In this document: positions 26,505 to 35,989 of the stretch, in pieces
How positions within the stretch are numbered: position 1 is the first letter of the stretch
Layout: each line of letters begins with the position of its first letter
Assembly: GCA_947502635.1 (NCBI GenBank)
Contig: CANNAN010000001.1
Span: 496,001-560,000 of the forward strand
From: an uncultured Flavobacteriaceae bacterium
Lineage (GTDB): Bacteria > Bacteroidota > Bacteroidia > Flavobacteriales > Flavobacteriaceae
Reading direction: 5' to 3'
DNA length: 64,000 bases
Position numbers and translations under genes: made by a program
Notes under the pieces: model-generated
What the model was told of the DNA's origin: nothing
The model's input: the letters and a program-made list of their open reading frames with translations, nothing else
The model's database searches: none

Positions 26505-26602
26505 TACGTCATAACCTCTTTAATCTTAATGTTTTTGTTTGTTTATAACTTTCAAAGTATACGTCAAATAACTATTTTATAGTCTTTTTGCTCTATGACG
26601 TA
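26505..26602. promoter_or_regulatory. Cluster of three TACGTCA sites upstream of susC/D
   Basis: TACGTCATA at 26505-26513 and its exact inverse TATGACGTA at 26594-26602 bracket a third direct copy, TACGTCA at 26560-26566. All lie in the 224-base gap between the regulator and the SusC gene, upstream of a plausible promoter. Repeated copies in both orientations suggest a regulator-binding array. Confidence 0.5.
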
Positions 26603-26621
26603 ATTTATGTGTAAGTCATTT

Positions 26622-26653
26622 TTTGTCAAGGTATTTAATAGTTCATAATTTAG
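26622..26653 (+). promoter_or_regulatory. Candidate promoter of the SusC/SusD-GH144-GH3 operon
   Basis: TTTG (26622-26625) and TAATTTAG (26646-26653, one mismatch to TAnnTTTG) are 20 bases apart, the normal Bacteroidota spacing. Transcription would start about 20 bases before the SusC ATG at 26682. The imperfect -7 box fits a promoter that needs an activator. Confidence 0.4.
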
Positions 26654-26681
26654 TACAAACTAACATCTAAATAAAAACTAT

Positions 26682-29600
26682 ATGAAAACAAGATTTACTT
26701 TATTGCTAATTCTTTTGTTTACAGTTCATGCTTTTGCGCAGGAAAAAACTATTGGTGGAATTGTCGTCAGCTCTGAAGATAATATGCCAATACCTGGAGT
26801 AAATGTTATTGTACAAGGGACAGTTAGAGGAGTAAGCACAGACTTTGATGGCCGCTATTCTATTAAAGTAAACCAGGGAGAGACATTAGAATTCAGTTCT
26901 CTTGGTTTTAAAACGACAAGGATCCTAATTCAAGACCAAACTCAGGTAGATATAATCTTAGAATCTGATATTGCTACGTTAGATGAAATTGTGGTTATTG
27001 GTTATGGACAAATGAAGTCAAAAGATTTAACTTCTGCAATCACGACTATAAAGGCTGAGGAATTAGCTTCTGTGCCAACGGGATCGGTCATGCAATCGCT
27101 TCAAGGAAAAGTAGCTGGTATGCAGGTTGTAAGCAATGGTTCACCAGGACAAGGACCAACTATTCGGGTTCGTGGTATTGGATCATATGATGCGAACCTT
27201 AATGATGGAAATGATCCTTCATCTCCACTATATGTAGTTGATGGTATGTTTTTCGATAATATTGATTTCTTAAATACGGCAGATATTACATCAGTATCAA
27301 TATTAAAAGATGCATCTGCAGCAGCTATATATGGTGTGCGTGCTGCAAATGGTGTTGTATTGATCGAAACAAAGTCGGGATCATTTAATAAAAAAGCAGA
27401 AATTACCTATGATGGTTACACTGGTTATCAAGTAGCCCAAAACGTATTAAAGGTGGCTAATGCAGAGCAGTTCACTACGTTAGCACAAGAATCAGGATCT
27501 GCTCCAGATTCTCAATTTATATTAAATGCCATGCAGCGTTACGGTCGTAGCAGGGTAAATCCTAATGTACCAGACGTAAACACAGATTGGTATGACGAAA
27601 TTTTAAGGCCAGGGCTTATTCAAAGCCATAGCATAGGTGTTACTGGTGGTGCTGAAAATGTTAGTTATTCGGTTGGAGCCAATTACTTTCAGCAAGAAGG
27701 GATTTTAGATATGAAAAACGAATATGAACGCTTTAATTTAAGAAGTAAGATAGAATTTAAGGCTAACGATTGGCTTAAAGTTGGTGCGAATACCGTTTTA
27801 AGTAATGCGACGCGGTATGATGGAGAAAATTCAGCATGGCGTTTGGCATATTATGCGGTTCCTATCATGCCTGTTTTTGATCCCAATTTGGCTAACGATC
27901 CGAATGTATTTCCAAAAAACTATGCTAATGCACAAGATTTGGGATATAGAGGCGGACAAAACCCTTTCCCATTATTGGATTTAAGTGAAAATAGAGCCAA
28001 AATAAGAAATATATTAGCAAATTTTTATGCTGAATTCACATTAGTTCCAGATAAACTTAAACTCAAGACAACTTATAACCATAATTTCGAAACTATTGCG
28101 GATAGAGGGGTGAGATTACCATATTTTATAGGCAATCAATTTCAAAGAGAAGATGCAAGTTTAACGAAAAGAAACACGACAATTTCAAATCAGATTTGGG
28201 ATAATACGTTGACTTATACAGGTAAAATTGATAAACATAATTTTACAATATTAACAGGTACATCTTTTAGGGATGAGTCTTTTCAATTTTTAACAGCGCA
28301 GGGATTAAACTTTCCATTATCTGGAGAAGAAGCATATTATTTAGATCAAACCCAAACAATTGTGGAAGATAATGTTGGAGACGGTGGAGCCCGAGAATAT
28401 GGTTTTTCATATTTTGGAAGGCTTTCTTATAATTATGATGATCGTTATCTTTTATATGGTACGTTTAGAGCAGATGGTACTAACAAATATCAGGAAAAAT
28501 GGGGGTATTTTCCAGTTATAGGAGCAGGTTGGGTGATTTCTCAAGAATCCTTTATGGAAGATAATGGCGTTTTCGATTTCTTAAAATTACGAGGAAGTTG
28601 GGGGAAATTAGGTAATGATAAGGTGCCTTCAAGCAACGGTTCCATTACATCAACCGTTGTTGAAACTGCTTTAGGAGATATAAGATTTAGTGGTTTAAAT
28701 ACTGGAAGTGATTTCACAGCATTAAAATGGGAGGTTACAGAAGAAACGAATATTGGTCTTACAGCAAGGTTATTGGATAGTGATCTGTCTATTGAAGCAG
28801 ATTACTATATTAGAGACACACAAGATGCGGTGATACCAGTAGAAAGACCTTTAATACCAGGTGCCACGCGCCAAAATGTTGGAGAAATTAGAAACTCAGG
28901 TTTTGAATTTACAACATCATATAACAAACGCCTTTCTGAAAATTTTAGTTTTAATATTGGTGCAAATTTTGCAACATTAAAAAACGAAGTTTTAAACCTT
29001 AACGGACAACCACACATAGATGCTGGTAGTGCAGAATTCCGTCAACGATCCATTGTTGGAGAATCAATCTTTGCTTTTTACGGCAGAGAAGTAGCTGGCG
29101 TTTACCAAAATCAAGCTGAAATTGATGCAGATCCTGTTGCAGTTGCAAACAATTTAGTTCCTGGGGATTTCAAATACAAAGAAAATGGAGGAGATCCAAA
29201 TACTATTGATGATGACGATAGAGTCGTTTTAGGATCGTTTCTACCAAGTTATACATTCGGATTTAATCTAGGTTTTAACTATAAAGATTTCGATTTTAAC
29301 CTAGTTGCAACTGGTCAAGGCGGCAATAAGATTTTAAATCGTAAACGAATGGAAGTCATCTTTACAAGTGATACAAACTGGGATCGCGATTTTGCTATAA
29401 ACCGTTGGCATGGAGAAGGTACTACAAATTCTTATCCCTCTGCCGCTGCCGTTAGAAAAGGTTGGAATCAGCGCTTAAACGATTATTATATAGAAGATGG
29501 AGACTATTTTAGAATACAAAATATAACAGTAGGTTATACCATTAATAGCGATCGCAGTAATTCTGCTATTCCCAAACTCAGAATTTATATGACTGCAGAA

Positions 29601-29717
29601 AGACCTCTAACATTGTTTAACTATAACGGATTTAATCCTGAGGTTGCAAATGGTGTAGACAATCAAACATATCCAATTCCTGCAGTATTTACTGTTGGTG
29701 TTAACGTAAAAATTTAA
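26682..29717 (+). CDS. SusC-like TonB-dependent outer-membrane transporter (beta-glucan-type locus)
   Basis: 1011 residues. Signal peptide (LLILLFTVHAFAQ), N-terminal carboxypeptidase-regulatory-like domain (~25-105, GVNVIVQGTVRGVSTDFDG), TonB-box-like segment LDEIVVIGYG (~102), plug domain (~110-230, with VRGIGSYD and GVRAANGVVLIETK), and the 22-stranded barrel ending PAVFTVGVNVKI with an aromatic-poor final strand. It imports oligosaccharides across the outer membrane with TonB energy and forms a lidded complex with SusD encoded five bases downstream. The regulator just upstream and the GH144/GH3 genes downstream suggest a beta-1,2-glucan-like substrate. That is inference from gene order. 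Confidence 0.95.
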   Translation: MKTRFTLLLILLFTVHAFAQEKTIGGIVVSSEDNMPIPGVNVIVQGTVRGVSTDFDGRYSIKVNQGETLEFSSLGFKTTRILIQDQTQVDIILESDIATLDEIVVIGYGQMKSKDLTSAITTIKAEELASVPTGSVMQSLQGKVAGMQVVSNGSPGQGPTIRVRGIGSYDANLNDGNDPSSPLYVVDGMFFDNIDFLNTADITSVSILKDASAAAIYGVRAANGVVLIETKSGSFNKKAEITYDGYTGYQVAQNVLKVANAEQFTTLAQESGSAPDSQFILNAMQRYGRSRVNPNVPDVNTDWYDEILRPGLIQSHSIGVTGGAENVSYSVGANYFQQEGILDMKNEYERFNLRSKIEFKANDWLKVGANTVLSNATRYDGENSAWRLAYYAVPIMPVFDPNLANDPNVFPKNYANAQDLGYRGGQNPFPLLDLSENRAKIRNILANFYAEFTLVPDKLKLKTTYNHNFETIADRGVRLPYFIGNQFQREDASLTKRNTTISNQIWDNTLTYTGKIDKHNFTILTGTSFRDESFQFLTAQGLNFPLSGEEAYYLDQTQTIVEDNVGDGGAREYGFSYFGRLSYNYDDRYLLYGTFRADGTNKYQEKWGYFPVIGAGWVISQESFMEDNGVFDFLKLRGSWGKLGNDKVPSSNGSITSTVVETALGDIRFSGLNTGSDFTALKWEVTEETNIGLTARLLDSDLSIEADYYIRDTQDAVIPVERPLIPGATRQNVGEIRNSGFEFTTSYNKRLSENFSFNIGANFATLKNEVLNLNGQPHIDAGSAEFRQRSIVGESIFAFYGREVAGVYQNQAEIDADPVAVANNLVPGDFKYKENGGDPNTIDDDDRVVLGSFLPSYTFGFNLGFNYKDFDFNLVATGQGGNKILNRKRMEVIFTSDTNWDRDFAINRWHGEGTTNSYPSAAAVRKGWNQRLNDYYIEDGDYFRIQNITVGYTINSDRSNSAIPKLRIYMTAERPLTLFNYNGFNPEVANGVDNQTYPIPAVFTVGVNVKI

Positions 29718-29722
29718 AAGCT

Positions 29723-31276
29723 ATGAAAAAACTATTTAAAAATATTTACGGATCTCTAATCTTAATAACTTTATTCGCTTTGGTATTGGTAAGTTGTTCA
29801 GATAGATTAGATGAACCTCAAGAAAATAATAATTTTGCAGGAGGAACAGACTTTACAAAAACAGAAGATATGATTCTTTCCATTGTGGGTGTGTACGAAG
29901 CATTTCAATCTAGAGGATGGGAGCAGCCACTTTTAATTTCAGTAAGAGGTGATGATGTGAATTCTGGAGGACTTGGAGATCAACAAGATTTTACAGAAAC
30001 AGACCTTTTTAATTATAATAAGGATTACTGGATGTACAATTCCTTATGGGAGAATGTATATGTAGATGTCATATCTGCGCACACAGGTATGGAGCAAATT
30101 ACTAGATACCAGGAATTTGCAGATGAGTCAGGTGTTGCATTAGGCGATCAATATATTGCAGAAGCGAAGGTGTTAAGAGCGATTATGCTTTTTGATATTT
30201 CTAGAGTTTGGGGATCTGTTTTTATTCCAGAATCTTCTAATACTGGAGAGTTGTTAGATGTTACTGCAGTACCTACAAAAAATGAAGTCATGCAACATTT
30301 AATAGAGCAAATAGATGAAGCAATACCTTTTCTTCCAGATATGCGTCCAAATGAGCGTACCGATTTACCAGGTGGCGTGACACGTTATACGGCACTTGCT
30401 ATTAAAGCATTAGCAAGTCAAGAATTAAAGGATTATCAGGCAGTAGCAGATGCAACAGGGCAAATTATAAGTTCAGGAAAATTTAGTTTATACTCTGATT
30501 TTTATGAATTATTCAAGATACCAGGAAAACTAAGCGACGAGAGTATATTAGATTTACAATATTCTGATTTTGGTCAGGGAGAAGGAGACCGCGAAGGTCA
30601 TTTATATGCACCTTATGGTCCACAAGGATGGACGCCTGCTGTATTAGGGGCTTCTAGCGGCTGGGGTTTTTATGAACCTAGCATGAAATTCATCAAGTTT
30701 ATGTTAGATCGCGGTGAAACAGTTCGTTTAGAAACAAGTGTATTATTTACAGATAGAGGAATCGCAGAACTTCAAACAGACCCAGCATATGCAACTTTAC
30801 CAGCGTTTGTTTCTAATACGACACGAGATGGGGATATAATAAATGATTATGCCAGAGCTTTATTTGCAAGTGGTAAGCATTATTTGCCATCAAATCAGTT
30901 AATTTCTGGAAGAACAGCTTACGGCAGTAATAAAAACTATATGGTTATTCGTTATGCTGAGATTCTATTAATGTATGCCGAGGCACTAACGCAAGGAGCT
31001 TCAGGAGGTTCATTAACAGCTACGCAAACAATTAATTTAGTAAGAGAAAGATCGGGTATGACTGCGCTGTCATCAGTTACTTTAGACGATATTGTCGATG
31101 AGAAGTTTGCCGAACTAGGAATGGAGTGGGGAAAACGTTATTACGATATGCTTAGGCTTGAACGCTACAGCGAATTAAGTTATGATGGAAGAACATTTAG
31201 TCCAGATAAAGCCTTTTTACCTTATCCACAAGGACAGGTTGACCAATTTCCAATTTTAGAAGGACTTACCAACTAA
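29723..31276 (+). CDS. SusD-like surface glycan-binding lipoprotein
   Basis: 517 residues with a lipoprotein signal (LFALVLVSC, Cys25). The helical TPR-rich SusD fold is indicated by the family blocks YIAEAKVLRAIMLFDISRVWGS (split around ~145-170) and the C-terminal YMVIRYAEILLMYAEAL (~405), with the RagB/SusD end PYPQGQVDQFP. It lids the SusC barrel and captures glycan at the cell surface. It starts five bases after the susC stop, and the LamG lipoprotein starts 17 bases after it. Substrate unknown from sequence. Confidence 0.95.
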   Translation: MKKLFKNIYGSLILITLFALVLVSCSDRLDEPQENNNFAGGTDFTKTEDMILSIVGVYEAFQSRGWEQPLLISVRGDDVNSGGLGDQQDFTETDLFNYNKDYWMYNSLWENVYVDVISAHTGMEQITRYQEFADESGVALGDQYIAEAKVLRAIMLFDISRVWGSVFIPESSNTGELLDVTAVPTKNEVMQHLIEQIDEAIPFLPDMRPNERTDLPGGVTRYTALAIKALASQELKDYQAVADATGQIISSGKFSLYSDFYELFKIPGKLSDESILDLQYSDFGQGEGDREGHLYAPYGPQGWTPAVLGASSGWGFYEPSMKFIKFMLDRGETVRLETSVLFTDRGIAELQTDPAYATLPAFVSNTTRDGDIINDYARALFASGKHYLPSNQLISGRTAYGSNKNYMVIRYAEILLMYAEALTQGASGGSLTATQTINLVRERSGMTALSSVTLDDIVDEKFAELGMEWGKRYYDMLRLERYSELSYDGRTFSPDKAFLPYPQGQVDQFPILEGLTN

Positions 31277-31293
31277 TCAAAAAAATTAAAGAA

Positions 31294-33081
31294 ATGAAAA
31301 TATTTATAAATAAATTTTTTGGACTTATAGCTTTATTACTTGTATTGTCTTGTGATAATGGTATTGATCCAATAACCAAAGTAGATCCAGGGGCAGATGC
31401 TGGCGCACCACAAGTCACTTTAAAATATCCTATTGATGGAACAAAAATTAAAGTAAATGACCCAGTTGTAGCAATAAACATTGAGTTTGAAGTTACAGAT
31501 GATATTGAAGTGGATAACATTTCTGTTTTAATTAACAACAGTGAAATAGCCTCCATGAGTGGGGATTTTAAAGATTTTAGACGTGTATTGGCCGAAGTAC
31601 CTTTCGATAATGTCACGACAGGACAACACGAGCTTAAAATTGTTGCCACCGATATTAGTGGAAATAATACGACGGCAACTGCAAATTTTGAAAAAGAACC
31701 GCCATATATTCCGCTTTTTGCTAATGAAACCATTTATATGGATTTCGAAACAGATTATACTGAGTTTATAAGTGTTACCAGAGCAACAGAGGTTGGAAAT
31801 CCAGGTTTTGCAGGAGAAGGTTTAGCGAGTAATAATGCCTATGCAGGAGCAGAAGATTCCTATTTAACATTACCAACAAGCACCATGCAGCTAGGAAATG
31901 AAATTTCTGCTGTTTTTTGGTATAAAGTAAATGCTTCTCCAGATAGAGGAGGTATTTTGGTAATTGGACCAGAAGATCCAACTAATGCTAATTATCCTGA
32001 GAGTCAAAATAATAGAAACAGTGGCTTTCGATTGTTTAGAGAAAATGCAGGAGGCAACCAACGTATTAAATTAAATGTTGGAATAGGAGATAAGAATATT
32101 TGGGTTGATGGTGGAGATGCCGCTGATATAGATCCAACTAAAAATGAGTGGGTAAGTATTGCATTTACAATTTCTGCTACAGAAGCACGTGTTTATATAA
32201 ATGGACAATTAGCCAAAGAAAGTGCTTTAGAAAGTCCTGTAGATTGGACAGGCACAGATATTCTGTCTATAATGTCTGGGGCGCCTCGTTTTACAGGGTG
32301 GAATCATAAATCAGATCATAGCTATATGGACGAACTACGTTTCTTTAATATGGCATTATCTCAAGGAGAAATTCAGAACATACTTGGTGTAACAAATCCT
32401 TATACACCCGCAGAAGGAGAAACCATGTACATGGCTTTTGATGGTACATATAAAAACTGGGTAACTGGTGCTACAGCTACAACAGTGGGTAACCCTGGTT
32501 TTGCAGGAGAGAGTAAGCTAGGAGCCGATGCCTATGCGGGTGTTGATGATGCTTATTTAACATTTCCTACTACAGGATTGTTGGCAGATGAATTTAGTGC
32601 CGCTATGTGGCATAAAGTGAATGCAACCCCAGATAGAGCGGGTGTTTTGGTTATTGGACCAGAGGATACAGGAAATGCAGATTATCCAGATGTTCAGAAT
32701 AATAGAAATGGAGGCTTTAGATTTTTTAGAGAAAATGCAGGTGGTATGCAACGTTTTAAATTAAATGTTGGAACAGGAGCGGCAAATGTATGGGTAGATG
32801 GCGGTGCTGCTGCAGATGTAGATCCTGCTGCTAATGAATGGGTGCATTTGGCATTTACAATTTCTAGTAACAAAGCCATTGTTTATGTTAATGGCGAGTT
32901 CGCTGCAGAAAGTGATATAACTGGTGTTGACTGGACAGGATGTGATATTTTGTCAATTATGTCTGGAGCACCTCGTTTTACAGGATGGAATCATAAATCT
33001 GATTCTAGTTTCTTAGATGAATTGCATCTATATGATAAAGCACTTACCCAGTCCGAAATTCAGGACATTATGGGTAATTAA
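31294..33081 (+). CDS. Surface lipoprotein with Ig-like domain and two tandem LamG domains
   Basis: 595 residues; lipoprotein signal (LIALLLVLSC, Cys20). Residues ~36-133 form an Ig-like domain (DDIEVDNISVLINNSE). Two concanavalin A-like LamG domains follow at ~145-370 and ~375-595. They are near-copies: both contain VGNPGFAGE, VLVIGPED or ILVIGPED, NVWVDGG or NIWVDGG, and an identical SIMSGAPRFTGWNHKSD block. The DNA is also similar across the two halves, pointing to a fairly recent internal duplication. In position it replaces the SusE-type surface glycan-binding protein, so it probably captures the substrate of this locus. LamG domains can also be catalytic, but I see no catalytic signature. 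Confidence 0.85.
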   Translation: MKIFINKFFGLIALLLVLSCDNGIDPITKVDPGADAGAPQVTLKYPIDGTKIKVNDPVVAINIEFEVTDDIEVDNISVLINNSEIASMSGDFKDFRRVLAEVPFDNVTTGQHELKIVATDISGNNTTATANFEKEPPYIPLFANETIYMDFETDYTEFISVTRATEVGNPGFAGEGLASNNAYAGAEDSYLTLPTSTMQLGNEISAVFWYKVNASPDRGGILVIGPEDPTNANYPESQNNRNSGFRLFRENAGGNQRIKLNVGIGDKNIWVDGGDAADIDPTKNEWVSIAFTISATEARVYINGQLAKESALESPVDWTGTDILSIMSGAPRFTGWNHKSDHSYMDELRFFNMALSQGEIQNILGVTNPYTPAEGETMYMAFDGTYKNWVTGATATTVGNPGFAGESKLGADAYAGVDDAYLTFPTTGLLADEFSAAMWHKVNATPDRAGVLVIGPEDTGNADYPDVQNNRNGGFRFFRENAGGMQRFKLNVGTGAANVWVDGGAAADVDPAANEWVHLAFTISSNKAIVYVNGEFAAESDITGVDWTGCDILSIMSGAPRFTGWNHKSDSSFLDELHLYDKALTQSEIQDIMGN

Positions 33082-33125
33082 AGACATTATTAATTAGTTT
33101 AGTTTGTTTATAAGTTGAAAAATTT

Positions 33126-33151
33126 TAGCTGCATTATTTATAATGCAGCTA
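33126..33151 (+). terminator. Hairpin between the LamG gene and the first GH144 gene
   Basis: Arms TAGCTGCATTAT (33126-33137) and ATAATGCAGCTA (33140-33151) are perfect complements with a two-base gap. No T-run follows, so it more likely attenuates transcription or protects the upstream susCD-lamG mRNA than fully terminates. Confidence 0.55.
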
Positions 33152-33182
33152 GAATTAATTCACGAGTTTGTACCTATTTTTT

Positions 33183-34544
33183 ATGAAGATAAAACTACTT
33201 TTCTTATCGGTAATATTGTTTTTCCTTTTCAATTGTAAAGACAATAAAAAAGTCAATAACTCTAATTTAATCGCTCATAACACAGATCGTGTTTTAGATG
33301 ATGAAGCGCTATTAGACACCATTCAAAAACAGACCTTTAATTATTTTTGGGATGGTGCAGAACCTAATTCAGGCCTAGCCCCAGAGCGTTTGCATATGGA
33401 TAATATTTATCCAACATCTCCTAAACATACAGTAACCACTGGTGGAACTGGTTTTGGAATGATGGCTATTTTGGTTGGTGTAAAACGAGGATTCATTACC
33501 AAAAAACAAGCATTCAACCATTTTGTTAAAATGGTAAATTTTCTTGAAAAAGCAGATAGATTCCATGGCGTATGGCCTCATTGGCTAGATGGACAAACAG
33601 GTAAAATGATGCCCTTTAGTAAAAAAGATAATGGGGGAGATTTAGTCGAAACCGCATTTTTAATACAAGGCATGCTAACTGTAGCCGAGTATTTTAAAGA
33701 AGGCAACAAAGAAGAACAAAAACTTGTCGCAAAAATTCAAAAACTTTGGAAGGAGGTAGAATGGAACTGGTACACAAAAGGCGAAGATGTCTTGTACTGG
33801 CATTGGTCGCCTGAATATAATTGGGATATGAATTTTCCAGTTGGAGGTTATAACGAATGCTTAATTATGTATGTTTTGGCAGCTTCATCACCTACATATC
33901 CAATAAATGAAGCCGTGTACCATAAAGGTTGGGCCAGAAATGGTGACATCGTTTCTAGCGAAAAATATTATGAAGAAGAGTTGGTGCTTGATTATTATGA
34001 ACATGATAAATCGCCAGTGGGCCCCATGTTTTGGGCACACTATTCTTATACAGGGTTAAACCCAAAAGGCTTGTTCGATATGTATGCAGACTATTGGAAA
34101 CTGGTGCAAAATCAAGCTAAAATTCATCATAAACATGCAGTGGCTAATCCAAATAACTATAAAGGGTATGGAGATAGTATCTGGGGGTTAACATCAAGTT
34201 ATTCTGTGAAAGGATACAAAGGACACAGACCAGATAAGGATTTAGGAGTTGTTTCACCCACAGCAGCATTAGCTTCGTTTCCATATACTCCAAAAGAAAG
34301 TATGAAGATGTTACATAAACTATACAAGGATCATGATAGCTTAATTGGCAAATACGGACCCTATGATGCCTTTAGTTTTGAACACAATTGGTATAACCCA
34401 AGATATTTGGCTATTGACCAAGGACCAATTTCTGTAATGATTGAAAATTATCGCTCAGGCATGTTATGGGATTTATTTATGAGAAATGAAGATGTACAAA
34501 AAGGTCTCGACAAATTGGGATTCACTTATCAGAAAAGCGAATAA
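33183..34544 (+). CDS. GH144-family (glycoamylase domain) lipoprotein, copy 1; endo-beta-1,2-glucanase-like
   Basis: ATG 33183 gives a lipoprotein signal (VILFFLFNC, Cys18) and is preferred to the upstream in-frame ATG at 33168; 453 residues. The (alpha/alpha)6 glycoamylase fold (PF10091) is recognisable from VTTGGTGFGMMAILVG, ADRFHGVWPHW, GGDLVETAFLIQG and VEWNWY. Family knowledge: characterised GH144 members cleave beta-1,2-glucan internally to sophoro-oligosaccharides, and the Bacteroides locus pairs GH144 with a GH3 sophorosidase-type enzyme and a SusC/D pair, exactly the setting here. Other specificities are possible because few members are characterised. A paralog follows four bases downstream. 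Confidence 0.82.
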   Translation: MKIKLLFLSVILFFLFNCKDNKKVNNSNLIAHNTDRVLDDEALLDTIQKQTFNYFWDGAEPNSGLAPERLHMDNIYPTSPKHTVTTGGTGFGMMAILVGVKRGFITKKQAFNHFVKMVNFLEKADRFHGVWPHWLDGQTGKMMPFSKKDNGGDLVETAFLIQGMLTVAEYFKEGNKEEQKLVAKIQKLWKEVEWNWYTKGEDVLYWHWSPEYNWDMNFPVGGYNECLIMYVLAASSPTYPINEAVYHKGWARNGDIVSSEKYYEEELVLDYYEHDKSPVGPMFWAHYSYTGLNPKGLFDMYADYWKLVQNQAKIHHKHAVANPNNYKGYGDSIWGLTSSYSVKGYKGHRPDKDLGVVSPTAALASFPYTPKESMKMLHKLYKDHDSLIGKYGPYDAFSFEHNWYNPRYLAIDQGPISVMIENYRSGMLWDLFMRNEDVQKGLDKLGFTYQKSE

Positions 34545-34548
34545 AAAT

Positions 34549-35922
34549 ATGATTCGGTATACGTTAATAGTATTATGGGTTTTATGTTTATCGTGTGGAA
34601 ATGATGATGGGCCTGGATATCAAGAACCTTATGATCCTGATGCCACAGACGATGACCCAATTGTAATAGCGCCGCTTACAGATGAAGAAATGATGGACTT
34701 AACCCAAAAGGAAACTTTTAAATATTTTTGGGATTTTGCACATGCCACTTCTGGTGCAGCAAAAGAACGCTACCATCCCAAGGAGCCAACATTAAATCAA
34801 AATGTAGTAACAACTGGTGGTACTGGTTTTGGACTAATGAGTATTTTAGTTGGTATAGAACGTAATTTTATCACCAGAGAACAAGCTGTTTCAAGATTTA
34901 GCAAAATACTCATATTTTTAGAAAATGCCGATCGATTTCATGGTGCATGGTCACATTGGATTGATGGAAATTCAGGAAATACACTTCCCTTTAGTGCAAA
35001 AGATGATGGAGGCGACTTAGTGGAAACGGCATTTTTGGTACAAGGACTCATCTGTATAAAAGAATACTTTAAAAATGGCTCAGATACCGAAAAAGCTCTG
35101 GCTCAAAAAGCTGATGACCTTTGGAAAGGTGTCGAGTGGAATTGGTACACCCAAAATCAAGATGTACTTTACTGGCATTGGAGTCCAAACCATGGTTTTG
35201 ATATTAATTTAAAGCTAACGGGCTACAACGAGGTTTTAATAACATATATTTTAGGAGCAGCTTCTCCAGATTATTCCATAGATAAAGCAGCTTACGAAAA
35301 AGGGTGGGCCAGTAGTGGCACTATTATATCTTCTAGTTCGCAATATGGTTTTCCGCTTGTTTTAAAACATGCTGGTGGTTCAAATTTTGGAGGTCCATTG
35401 TTTTTTAGTCACTATTCGTTCTTAGGTCTAAATCCAAAAAATTTAACCGATCCATATGGTAATTATTGGGATTTAGTGGTCAATCATACCCAAATTAATC
35501 GGCAATATTGTATTGTCAATCCAAAAAATTATAGTGATTATGGTGAAAATTGCTGGGGTTTAACAGCCAGTTATTCCAGAAATACAGATGGAACTAGAGG
35601 CTATTCTGCTCACAGTCCATCTAACGATAAAGGAATCGTATCACCAACAGCAGCAATAAGTTCCATACCCTATACACCTGTGGAATCTTTAAAAGTGATG
35701 CATTATTTGTATCAGAATAAAGATAAAATGTTAGGGCCAGCAGGATTTTATGATGCTTTTAGTCCGCATTATAATTTTTGGGTCACCGATACATATTTGG
35801 CCATAGATCAAGGCCCTCAAATTGTCATGATTGAAAACCATAGAACAGGTTTGCTTTGGGATTTATTTATGCAGAATGAAAACGTTAAAAAGGGATTAGA
35901 TAAACTAGGTTTTAATTATTAA
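34549..35922 (+). CDS. GH144-family (glycoamylase domain) lipoprotein, copy 2
   Basis: The frame extends back to 34486 inside copy 1, but ATG 34549 gives a compact lipoprotein signal (LWVLCLSC, Cys16); 457 residues. It is a paralog of the gene four bases upstream, with more than half the residues visibly identical, including VTTGGTGFGLMSILVG, ADRFHGAWSHW, GGDLVETAFLVQG and VLYWHWSPN. A short acidic linker (DPDATDDDP) separates the lipid anchor from the domain. Duplicated GH144 enzymes may split the work, for example endo-cleavage at the surface and oligosaccharide trimming in the periplasm, but this is inference. Confidence 0.82.
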   Translation: MIRYTLIVLWVLCLSCGNDDGPGYQEPYDPDATDDDPIVIAPLTDEEMMDLTQKETFKYFWDFAHATSGAAKERYHPKEPTLNQNVVTTGGTGFGLMSILVGIERNFITREQAVSRFSKILIFLENADRFHGAWSHWIDGNSGNTLPFSAKDDGGDLVETAFLVQGLICIKEYFKNGSDTEKALAQKADDLWKGVEWNWYTQNQDVLYWHWSPNHGFDINLKLTGYNEVLITYILGAASPDYSIDKAAYEKGWASSGTIISSSSQYGFPLVLKHAGGSNFGGPLFFSHYSFLGLNPKNLTDPYGNYWDLVVNHTQINRQYCIVNPKNYSDYGENCWGLTASYSRNTDGTRGYSAHSPSNDKGIVSPTAAISSIPYTPVESLKVMHYLYQNKDKMLGPAGFYDAFSPHYNFWVTDTYLAIDQGPQIVMIENHRTGLLWDLFMQNENVKKGLDKLGFNY

Positions 35923-35989
35923 AAATTCATGTAGCATGCTCAGGTCTATAATAATGTTTTCAATACTATTTTTTAATAAAAGTTTAAAT

